From Prevotellaceae bacterium UBA1746 (GTDB lineage Bacteria; Bacteroidota; Bacteroidia; Bacteroidales; Bacteroidaceae), in contig CAJPJR010000056.1 in NCBI GenBank assembly GCA_905369775.1, positions 1 to 12,973 on the forward strand: DNA of 12,973 nucleotides, in the 5' to 3' direction. The position numbers and the translations under genes were made by a program. The notes below the pieces were generated by a model that was not told the origin of the DNA, did not search any database, and worked only from the letters and a program-made list of their open reading frames with translations. Positions 7,401 to 12,973 of the stretch are shown piece after piece (the first letter of the stretch is position 1; each line of letters starts with the position of its first letter).

Positions 7401-8351
7401 ATGATCTCAATTCTTATTCCCACTTACAACGTCGATTGCTTGCGTTTGGTGGCCGATGTGCAAAAGCAGTGCGAGGAATTGCAGGCACAATACGGAGAAA
7501 GCGAGTTTGACTACGAAATCCTCGTGGCCGACGACGCTTCTCCCGTCGAAAGCATCGTTGAGCGCAACGAAATGATCGAGCTCCTGCCCAACTGCACGCA
7601 CTTGCGACTCACCGAAAACGTAGGAAGAGCCGCTGCACGGAATTATTTGGTCGAGCAATCCCGCATGCCCTATATTTTGTTCATGGACGCCGATGCCGAA
7701 ATCTGCACCGACGATTTCATTCTCACGTATTGGCAACAACGGGAAGCCGCCGATGTGCTTGTCGGCAGCATCACCAACCTCGCCGAAGCCCCTTCCGGTT
7801 GCGAATTGCGTTGGCGCTATGAGGTACAAGCCGAGCAGCAGCGCACCCTCACCGAGCGGCGCCGCCACCCTGCCGCGGAGTTTACGGTGTTCAACGCGTT
7901 TTTTCATCGAACCGTGTTCGATCGTGTCCGTTTCGACGATGCGCGCTGCAAAGACTACGGCTACGAAGATGTCCTCTTCGGGCTGGAAGTCGAGGCAGCC
8001 GGTTTTTCAATTCTCCCCGTCGACAATCCACTCCGCCATCTCGGCATTCACTCCAACGAACACTTCCTGCACCAAACAGAAATCGCGCTCCGCACCCTCG
8101 CTCGCTTGGGAGCGCCGATGACGGAACGCGCAAAAGTGGCCAAAGCATGGAGCCGCTTGCGCCGATGGCGTATGGACGGCCTCTATCGCCGGCTGTTCAA
8201 AATGATTCGACCCGTGTTGCGTCGCAATCTGCTTTCGCAACGACCGATCTTGTTGCTTTTCAGTCTCTACAAACTCGGCATCTACTGCGAATTGATGGGC
8301 AGTTCGATGCGAAACACCGTCCCTTCGCCAGGTGCCGACCGCAACACGTAA
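7401..8351 (+). CDS. Family 2 (GT-A fold) glycosyltransferase
   Basis: Transfers a sugar from a nucleotide-sugar donor, probably to a surface polysaccharide, lipid or glycoprotein; donor and acceptor cannot be read from the sequence. It has 316 residues. MISILIPTYN opens the nucleotide-binding fold, LVADDASP (41-48) carries the first acidic pair, LFMDADAE (93-100) contains the metal-binding DxD-type motif, and YEDVLFGLE (188-196) supplies the ED pair of the catalytic-base region. No membrane segment is evident. The frame is open upstream to GTG 7341, but that extension lies in the valS terminator, so ATG 7401 is preferred. No TAnnTTTG promoter is visible between terminator and start, so expression may rely on terminator readthrough or an unrecognised promoter. 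Its last 70 bp overlap the end of the opposing kinase gene. Confidence 0.87.
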   Translation: MISILIPTYNVDCLRLVADVQKQCEELQAQYGESEFDYEILVADDASPVESIVERNEMIELLPNCTHLRLTENVGRAAARNYLVEQSRMPYILFMDADAEICTDDFILTYWQQREAADVLVGSITNLAEAPSGCELRWRYEVQAEQQRTLTERRRHPAAEFTVFNAFFHRTVFDRVRFDDARCKDYGYEDVLFGLEVEAAGFSILPVDNPLRHLGIHSNEHFLHQTEIALRTLARLGAPMTERAKVAKAWSRLRRWRMDGLYRRLFKMIRPVLRRNLLSQRPILLLFSLYKLGIYCELMGSSMRNTVPSPGADRNT

Positions 8352-9466
8352 ATGCGGCCATGGTGGTATTCTTCGATGAGGCGCGTGGCCAACGACAAAC
8401 CCCGGCCCCACCCGCGTTGCTTCGTCGTGAAACCGGGGCGGAACACCGTTTTGTGGTGTTTCCGTTCGATGCCTTTGCCCGTGTCTGCCACATCAATCAC
8501 ATACCGATCGCCCACTTTTCCGCCGCTGATGCCAATTTGTCCCACGCCGGGCATGGCATCGGCGGCGTTTTTGCAGAGCACCTCCACCACCCACTCCACC
8601 AACGGGGCGGAAATGGGAATCAATTCCGATTCATCGCGCAGGTCGACCGTCAGTTTCACCGATCTCGGGATGCGGCGCGCGATGTATTCCGCCACGCGCT
8701 CCACAATCGGTCCGACCGTCTCGGGATGTAATTTCGGCGCACTGCCGATTTTCGAAAAGCGTTCGGCCACCATCTCCAATCGGCGGACGTCGGCCTCCAT
8801 TTCGTCGATGAGTGCATCGTCGGGATGGGTTTCGCGCATCACTGCCATCCAGGCCATCAGCGACGAAATGGGGGTGCCCAACTGGTGAGCCGTTTCTTTC
8901 GTCAGCCCCACCCACACCTTGTTTTGCTCGGCCCGTTTGGTCGACAGCAAGGCCAGGAGTGCCACGAGCAAAAACACCGTCACCACTCCCAACTGCACAT
9001 AAGGAAACCAGGCCAACCGCTGCAATAGCAGTGATTGGCCATAGTAAATGTAGAGTGCCGTGGCGTGTGTGTCCCCCACTTCGTCGGTGCCGAGCGCAAT
9101 GCGCATGGAATGCCCTCCCGCTTTGAGGCGAGCAAGCGCCTCATTCACCTGTTTCACCGAGTCACGCGAGGTGCGGTAGCGCAAACGGAGGTTGCGCGAG
9201 GTGGTCACCCGCCCTTTCTCGTCGGTCACAATGACGGGGATGGTGTGGTTGTCGTTGATCACACGCAACACGAGGTTCAAATCCGTGGTTTCGTCGGCCG
9301 AAGTGAGCGAACGCATGGCCTCAGCCCACACGCCCATCTTGGTTTGCTCTTCGTTCTTCAGGTCCGAGATCAAACCGTGCGAGACCCACAGCGAGGCCAC
9401 CACAATGAGCACGGCGCCGACCACCAAAATACGTTTCACACGGCGCACACCGTCGTAGCGGTTCAT
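8282..9466 (-). CDS. Membrane sensor histidine kinase without HAMP
   Basis: Two-component sensor of 394 residues. A membrane helix at about 13-30 is followed by an extracytoplasmic sensor region of about 125 residues and a second helix at about 157-175. The dimerisation box starts almost at once: KETAHQLGTPISSL with the phosphoacceptor His194. The ATP-binding domain shows the N-box CKNAADAM (Asn300), DVADTGKGI (326-333), FRPGFTTKQ (342-350) and GWGRGLSLA (352-360). No recognisable HAMP linker fits between helix two and the H-box. No response regulator gene lies in the window, so its partner is unknown. Its start codon overlaps the engB stop by ATGA, which predicts translational coupling. The conserved C-terminal GEGTVFRIELP shows the gene is complete despite running 70 bp into the glycosyltransferase. 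Confidence 0.93.
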   Translation of the reverse strand: MNRYDGVRRVKRILVVGAVLIVVASLWVSHGLISDLKNEEQTKMGVWAEAMRSLTSADETTDLNLVLRVINDNHTIPVIVTDEKGRVTTSRNLRLRYRTSRDSVKQVNEALARLKAGGHSMRIALGTDEVGDTHATALYIYYGQSLLLQRLAWFPYVQLGVVTVFLLVALLALLSTKRAEQNKVWVGLTKETAHQLGTPISSLMAWMAVMRETHPDDALIDEMEADVRRLEMVAERFSKIGSAPKLHPETVGPIVERVAEYIARRIPRSVKLTVDLRDESELIPISAPLVEWVVEVLCKNAADAMPGVGQIGISGGKVGDRYVIDVADTGKGIERKHHKTVFRPGFTTKQRGWGRGLSLATRLIEEYHHGRIYVLRSAPGEGTVFRIELPINSQ

Positions 9467-10074
9467 GCGTTCTCGTGAAATTGAGTGTTGATTTGCTCGA
9501 TGTAGTCGAGCACTTCGTCGCGTCCGCGACCTTGTGCGCTACTCGTCACAAAGTGCGGAGGCAGTTCCTCCCACTCCTTGCGCAGCTCATTGAGGAAACC
9601 ATCGACGTTCTTGCGCAATTCGGTCGTCTTACTCTTGTCGGCCTTCGTGAAGATGAGGGCAAAGGGCACGCCCTCCTCGCCAAGCCACTGGATAAACTCC
9701 AGATCGATGCGCTGCGGCGTGAGGCGTGAGTCAATCAGCACAAAGAGGCAAGTCAGTTCTTTGCGTTCCAACACGTAATACTCGATCAGGTTGCGCAGCT
9801 TCTCCATTTCTTTTTTCCCTCGCTTGGCGTAACCATAGCCCGGAAGGTCGACCAAATACCATTCGTTGTTGATCGAAAAATGATTGATGAGGAGCGTTTT
9901 ACCGGGCGTGGCCGAAGTCATTGCCAACTTCTTGCGCCCGGTGAGCATATTGATGAGCGAACTTTTCCCGACGTTGCTTCTTCCGATGAAAGCATACTCC
10001 GGTTTTCCTTCCGTCGGCGGACAGCGATCGGCGCGGGCCGACGAAATGACAAATTCCGCGGTTTTAATCAGCAT
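9463..10074 (-). CDS. engB: Ribosome biogenesis GTPase EngB (YsxC/YihA)
   Basis: Small Era-like GTPase of 203 residues, the full length of the family, required in many bacteria for assembly of the large ribosomal subunit. The nucleotide-binding motifs are in order: G1 GRSNVGKSSL (31-40), the G2 region with TSATPGKT (53-60), G3 DLPGYGYAKR (76-85), G4 TKAD (143-146) and G5 TSSAQGRG (177-184). It is third in the recR-led leftward unit, starts 6 bp after the small membrane-protein gene, and overlaps the downstream kinase by four bases. Confidence 0.96.
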   Translation of the reverse strand: MLIKTAEFVISSARADRCPPTEGKPEYAFIGRSNVGKSSLINMLTGRKKLAMTSATPGKTLLINHFSINNEWYLVDLPGYGYAKRGKKEMEKLRNLIEYYVLERKELTCLFVLIDSRLTPQRIDLEFIQWLGEEGVPFALIFTKADKSKTTELRKNVDGFLNELRKEWEELPPHFVTSSAQGRGRDEVLDYIEQINTQFHENA

Positions 10075-10080
10075 GATAAA

Positions 10081-10497
10081 TCAGATTTCGTGGTGACGAT
10101 CGAACTTGGGAAAGGTGAGAATGCCCAACACGAGCGAGATGAGCACACAGTATTTTGCGTTTTCGGCGTAGGAGGCCACACAATAGGCCAGCGCATTGAA
10201 ATTGAGTGCAAAGGCAAAGGCGCCGGTACGCACGAAATGCGCCACGCGGCCGGCGTGGCGAGCCACCGATTCGTCGGGCGATTGCAAACGCCGCGCCACA
10301 AAACCAAACTTTTCCCACGACACCACCACGATTACGGCTGCAATGGTGACAACGATGCAGGCCAAGTTGACGCCATAGCGGGCTTCGTTGCTTCCGCCGA
10401 AGAGATCGGTGCCTTCGAGTGTGAGATAAAAGATGGCTGCCAGCACAATGGCGGCAAGATAGAGCGCATAGATGCTTGTCTTGTGAGTGTAAGTCAT
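10081..10497 (-). CDS. Small four-helix membrane protein of unknown function
   Basis: It has 138 residues with four hydrophobic stretches at about 8-26, 43-60, 88-108 and 115-130, so a polytopic inner-membrane protein is likely. There is no signal peptide and I see no catalytic motif. The loop between helices two and three (61-87) is basic (KFGFVARRLQ, RHAGR), which suggests it faces the cytoplasm. I do not recognise the family. It starts 56 bp after recR and ends 6 bp before engB, so it is almost certainly co-transcribed with them. Confidence 0.85.
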   Translation of the reverse strand: MTYTHKTSIYALYLAAIVLAAIFYLTLEGTDLFGGSNEARYGVNLACIVVTIAAVIVVVSWEKFGFVARRLQSPDESVARHAGRVAHFVRTGAFAFALNFNALAYCVASYAENAKYCVLISLVLGILTFPKFDRHHEI

Positions 10498-10553
10498 AAT
10501 TAAAGTTGAGTTGTGGTTGGATTTCAGCTCTCAGGCGGAGCGCTGTTCCGAAT

Positions 10554-11183
10554 TTAGTTTTTCAGCTCGACACGATCCACCAACGAACGGCCGAGGGTGA
10601 CCTCGTCGGCAAACTCCAAATCGTCGCCCACCCCGATGCCGCGTGCCAGGACACTCATCTTCACCGGGTGTTCGGGCGTGATGACCGCCGCGAGTTGGCG
10701 GGAAATGTAGAAATTGGTGGTGTCGCCCTCCATGGTGGGGTTGAGGGCGAAGATCACCTCGTCGACCGTGCCGCTGCGCACACGGTCTACCAGTGAGGCT
10801 ATGGTCAAATCGCCTGGGCCCACTCCGTCCATCGGACTGATCACGCCGCCGAGCACATGATAGAGCCCTGCGTAGATGCCCGTGCTCTCGATGGCCATCA
10901 CGTTTTGCACGTTCTCTACCACGCAGATCTGGGCATGGTTTCGGCGATCGTCGGCGCAAATCTCGCAAACCTCGTGATCGCTGATGTTGTGACAGTGGGT
11001 GCAGTATTTCACCTCATCGCGCAAGCGCAAAAGGCTGTCGGCCAGTGCGTGAGTCGCCTCGGCGTCTTTGCGCAACAGGTGCAAAACCAGGCGCAATGCC
11101 GTTTTGCGTCCCACACTCGGCAGTTTCGCGGTTTCCGACACGGCACGTTCGAGCAACTGTGAGGGGAATTGGTCTATTTTCAT
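10554..11183 (-). CDS. recR: Recombination mediator protein RecR
   Basis: DNA-binding protein of 209 residues that works with RecO (and RecF) to load RecA on single-stranded gaps. The helix-hairpin-helix region LPSVGRKTALRL is at 21-32. The four-cysteine zinc finger is CTHC (61-64) plus CEIC (73-76). The Toprim domain follows, with CVVENVQNVMAIE (87-99) and a conserved ALNPTMEGDTT (146-156). Length and start fit the family. It is first in a leftward unit with a membrane protein, engB and a histidine kinase. The predicted promoter lies only 7 bp before the ATG, so its message should be almost leaderless. Confidence 0.96.
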   Translation of the reverse strand: MKIDQFPSQLLERAVSETAKLPSVGRKTALRLVLHLLRKDAEATHALADSLLRLRDEVKYCTHCHNISDHEVCEICADDRRNHAQICVVENVQNVMAIESTGIYAGLYHVLGGVISPMDGVGPGDLTIASLVDRVRSGTVDEVIFALNPTMEGDTTNFYISRQLAAVITPEHPVKMSVLARGIGVGDDLEFADEVTLGRSLVDRVELKN

Positions 11184-11190
11184 ATCCCTG

Positions 11191-11222
11191 CAAATTTACG
11201 GGCTTTCCCGCGCATAGCCAAA
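11191..11222 (-). promoter_or_regulatory. Near-perfect Bacteroidetes promoter for the recR unit
   Basis: On the minus strand TTTG (11222-11219) is followed after 20 bp by TAAATTTG (11198-11191), exact matches to the -33 and -7 boxes. Only 7 nt separate the -7 box from the recR ATG (11183-11181). The start of transcription is therefore expected within a few bases of the start codon. Confidence 0.75.
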
Positions 11223-11305
11223 TTCGGCCGTGCACGAATCGTGTTACACGAATCAAAAATAAGATAACGCGCGCAGGTTACTTTCCACAATGCGAACTCG
11301 AGTGT

Positions 11306-11326
11306 AAAAACGCGAAGCTTTTCGCG
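11306..11326 (-). terminator. Weak leftward terminator-like hairpin
   Basis: CGCGAA (11311-11316) and TTCGCG (11321-11326) form a 6-bp stem with a 4-nt loop. On the minus strand five T residues (11310-11306) follow. It would stop leftward transcription coming from the pheA side before it enters recR. The stem is short, so this is tentative. Confidence 0.35.
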
Positions 11327-11428
11327 CTTTGTCCCCAAGTTTTCTCCCAAACCTCCCGATTTTCGCCCGAAAAATCACCGCTTTTCGTTCTTTCCTTCGA
11401 GAAATTCTAAAAAATATGCCTCCCGGTC

Positions 11429-11459
11429 TTGGTCAGATCCGGACAAATCTATACTTTTG
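11429..11459 (+). promoter_or_regulatory. Promoter of the pheA attenuator operon
   Basis: TTGG (11429-11432), a one-mismatch -33 box, is followed after 19 bp by TACTTTTG (11452-11459), an exact -7 box. Transcription should start near 11465, about 20 nt before the leader peptide ATG. Confidence 0.7.
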
Positions 11460-11487
11460 CAATAAGCTTTCAGCAAATCTCTGACAA

Positions 11488-11562
11488 ATGACAACTCAAC
11501 GCTATTATTTCGGTTACTTCTTTTACTTTACCTACCGGGTGAAGCGGGAAGTCGTGCAATAG
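11488..11562 (+). CDS. Phe/Tyr-rich leader peptide of the pheA operon
   Basis: A 24-codon frame, ATG at 11488 and TAG at 11560-11562, placed between the promoter and an intrinsic terminator. Residues 6-16 read YYFGYFFYFTY: nine of eleven are aromatic, four Phe and five Tyr, with no Trp. The tail RVKREVVQ follows. Such a composition directly before pheA is the hallmark of a ribosome-stalling attenuation peptide. Shortage of charged tRNA-Phe or tRNA-Tyr would stall the ribosome at 11503-11535. The peptide itself probably has no other role. Reading-frame evidence is compositional and positional; I have not compared it with other genomes. Confidence 0.88.
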   Translation: MTTQRYYFGYFFYFTYRVKREVVQ

Positions 11563-11627
11563 CATCACGAACAATCGATTGGTCCCTCGACCGTATTGTA
11601 ATCCCGCTCACAAGGCGGGATTTTTTT
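11543..11627 (+). promoter_or_regulatory. Attenuator of the pheA operon with competing foldings
   Basis: Three hairpins lie end to end: TCGTG/CACGA (11552-11570), ACAAT-GGTC/GACC-ATTGT (11571-11599) and the terminator (11600-11622). A competing pairing is AGCGGGA (11543-11549, inside leader codons 19-21) with TCCCGCT (11602-11608), the left arm of the terminator. A ribosome stalled in the aromatic run would leave 11543-11549 free to block termination; one that reaches the stop codon would cover or clear it and let the terminator form. The pairings are seen in the sequence; the switching is inference. Confidence 0.7.
11600..11627 (+). terminator. Intrinsic terminator in the pheA leader
   Basis: AATCCCGC (11600-11607) and GCGGGATT (11615-11622) form an 8-bp perfect stem with a 7-nt loop, followed by a T-run (11621-11627). 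It lies 38 bp after the leader stop codon and 40 bp before pheA, so it must be conditional for the operon to be expressed. Confidence 0.92.
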
Positions 11628-11667
11628 GTTTCCGTTTTCTGTATTTCTCTCTCCTATTTTCGCCTCT

Positions 11668-12495
11668 ATGAACATTGCTATTCAAGGAATTCTCGGTTCG
11701 TTTCACGACATTGCCGCTCGCCGCTATTTTGGCGACACCACGTTGCACATGCACTGTTACGACACCTTTGAGGCGGTGTTCGAGGCCTTGCGCAACGAAA
11801 CGGCCGACTTGGCCCTCGTGGCCATCGAGAATACCATCGCCGGGAGCCTGCTCCACAACTACGAACTCCTGCTGGAAAACGCCGTCACCGTGGTGGGCGA
11901 ACACAAGCTCCACATCGAACACGCACTCATGTGCTTGCCCGATGACGATTGGGACACCATCGCCGAAGTGAACTCGCATCCCGTTGCGCTCATGCAGTGC
12001 CGTCACTATCTGGCACGCCACCCGAAAATGAAAATGGTGGAGACTTACGACACCGCCGGTGCCGCTGCCGACATTGCACGCGATCGGCGACATGGGCACG
12101 CCGCCATTTGCCATGCCGATGCCGCGCGACGCTACGGACTCAAGCTGCTCGACCGCGGCATCGAGGACAACAAACACAACTTCACCCGATTTCTCGTGCT
12201 TTGCGACAGTCGCCACGAAGAATACGCCCCCTGCACGGAGTTGCGCAACAAGGCGACACTCGTTTTCACGCTGCCCCACACCGAAGGCGCCCTGGCTCGT
12301 GTGCTCACCGCCATCAGTTCCTTTGGCATCAACTTGACCAAAATTCAATCGTTGCCCATTATCGGTCACGAATGGCAATATCGATTTTATGTTGATGTGA
12401 CCTTCGCCGACTATGTCCGCTATCTCCAATGCGTGCAAGCCTTGCGTCCGCTCACACTCGAATTGAAAATCTTAGGTGAATACACCGGCGACTAA
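11668..12495 (+). CDS. pheA: Prephenate dehydratase with C-terminal ACT domain
   Basis: Converts prephenate to phenylpyruvate with loss of CO2 and water, the committed step to phenylalanine. It has 275 residues and no chorismate mutase domain. The catalytic domain shows MNIAIQGILGSFHDIAA, VAIENTIAGS (51-60) and the conserved NFTRFLVL, with the catalytic Thr in TRF at 173-175. The ACT domain (about 197-273) has GALARVLTAISSFGINLTKIQSLPI. The segment that reads ESRP in many members is QSLP here; the domain probably binds Phe for feedback inhibition. ATG 11668 is chosen because upstream starts lie in the attenuator T-run. It is followed after 16 bp by an aminotransferase in the same direction. 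Control is through the attenuator upstream. Confidence 0.97.
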   Translation: MNIAIQGILGSFHDIAARRYFGDTTLHMHCYDTFEAVFEALRNETADLALVAIENTIAGSLLHNYELLLENAVTVVGEHKLHIEHALMCLPDDDWDTIAEVNSHPVALMQCRHYLARHPKMKMVETYDTAGAAADIARDRRHGHAAICHADAARRYGLKLLDRGIEDNKHNFTRFLVLCDSRHEEYAPCTELRNKATLVFTLPHTEGALARVLTAISSFGINLTKIQSLPIIGHEWQYRFYVDVTFADYVRYLQCVQALRPLTLELKILGEYTGD

Positions 12496-12511
12496 AAAAT
12501 CCCCCACCACC

Positions 12512-12973
12512 ATGAACATCCACGTCCATCCCGCCCGACGACTTGCCGAGGTACAAGAATATTACTTCTCGCGCAAGCTCAAAGAAGTGGCCCGTCTTCG
12601 CGCAGCCGGCCACGACATCGTGAGCTTGGCCATCGGTTGCCCGGATCTCCCGCCCTCTCCCGCCACCATCGAAACGCTTTGTCGCGCTGCGCACGAACCT
12701 GCGGCCCACGCCTACCAGCCCACCGTGGGCACGCCGGAGCTGCGCGAAGCCATGGCCCGCTTTTATCGACGATGGTTTGGCGTTCAACTCGATCCGACTT
12801 GCGAGATCCAACCGCTCATCGGTTCGAAAGAGGGCATCCTCCACACCACGCTGGCTTTTGTCGACCACGGAGACCAAGTTTTGGTGCCCGATCCAGGCTA
12901 TCCCCCCTACACGTCGCTCTCGCGCCTGCCCGGTTCGCCGCCTGTGCCCTACAAACTCCGGCCGGAGCGCGGG
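12512..12973 (+). CDS. PLP-dependent class I/II aminotransferase (N-terminal part, cut by window end)
   Basis: The first 154 residues are visible and the frame is open to the last base. Fold-type I features are LAIGCPDLPPSP (39-50) near the N-terminus, HAYQPTVGTPELREAMARFY (66-85), the cofactor-phosphate loop GSKEG (104-108) and PDPGYPPY (126-133). The catalytic lysine lies beyond the window. It resembles aspartate/aromatic or LL-diaminopimelate-type aminotransferases. Because it follows pheA by 16 bp and shares the Phe/Tyr attenuator, a role in the last transamination from phenylpyruvate or 4-hydroxyphenylpyruvate is likely (inference). Its substrate cannot be settled from this part. Confidence 0.93.
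   Translation, partial: MNIHVHPARRLAEVQEYYFSRKLKEVARLRAAGHDIVSLAIGCPDLPPSPATIETLCRAAHEPAAHAYQPTVGTPELREAMARFYRRWFGVQLDPTCEIQPLIGSKEGILHTTLAFVDHGDQVLVPDPGYPPYTSLSRLPGSPPVPYKLRPERG

Larger units (their letters stand above)
11184..11451. other. Divergent intergenic region between recR and the pheA leader
   Basis: It separates the leftward recR promoter from the rightward pheA leader promoter. No gene is supported: the open frames here are short, unlike any protein I know and out of context. Apart from the two promoters and the small hairpin at 11306-11326, I see no clear operator. The part at 11330-11410 is rich in T and C on the plus strand, with repeated TTTTC(G/T) stretches. Confidence 0.6.

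Noticed and set aside
11045..11410. Plus-strand open frame of 121 codons over the recR 5' end
   Set aside because: Antisense to recR and its promoter, unlike any protein I know; a shadow that extends into the intergenic region.
11608..12438. Minus-strand open frame of 276 codons opposite pheA
   Set aside because: Shadow of pheA; it would run through the attenuator terminator and has no family features.

Overview
The window looks like a chromosomal segment of a moderately GC-rich member of the Bacteroidales, possibly near Prevotella. Three observations support this. Several genes are preceded by the Bacteroidetes-type -7 element TAnnTTTG, in places with a -33 TTTG-like box, and not by E. coli-type promoters. 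The protein set (M6 metalloprotease with a short SGRRV-type C-terminal tail, single-chain prephenate dehydratase followed by a PLP aminotransferase, EngB next to a HAMP-less histidine kinase) also fits that group. Clear Shine-Dalgarno sequences are generally lacking. Genus-level assignment is inference. Layout: (1) 1-1586 carries no convincing gene. It holds a large intergenic repeat field built from three modules in direct copies on the left (1-683) and inverted copies on the right (1031-1460), around a roughly 350-bp centre with a strong hairpin that has an alternative partner. (2) 1587-3359 encodes a secreted M6-family metalloprotease split by a single in-frame amber codon at 2352-2354. (3) 3498-4487 is a Gfo/Idh/MocA oxidoreductase and 4572-7259 is valS, which ends at a strong intrinsic terminator. 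(4) 7401-8351 is a family 2 glycosyltransferase whose 3' end overlaps, tail to tail, the 3' end of an opposing gene. (5) 8282-11183 is a leftward unit in the order recR, a small membrane protein, engB, then a sensor histidine kinase. It starts at a very good Bacteroidetes promoter placed so close to recR that the mRNA should be nearly leaderless. (6) 11429-12973 is a rightward aromatic amino acid operon: promoter, a 24-codon leader peptide packed with Phe and Tyr codons, an intrinsic terminator with a competing pairing, then pheA and the start of a PLP aminotransferase that runs off the window. The most interesting regulatory system is this leader, which has the layout of a ribosome-mediated transcription attenuator sensing phenylalanine and tyrosine together. 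It suggests that the operon downstream serves both amino acids. The other items worth attention are the amber-interrupted protease (TAG is used as a normal stop by neighbouring genes, so recoding is unlikely), the palindromic repeat field, the 70-bp convergent overlap and the near-leaderless recR promoter.
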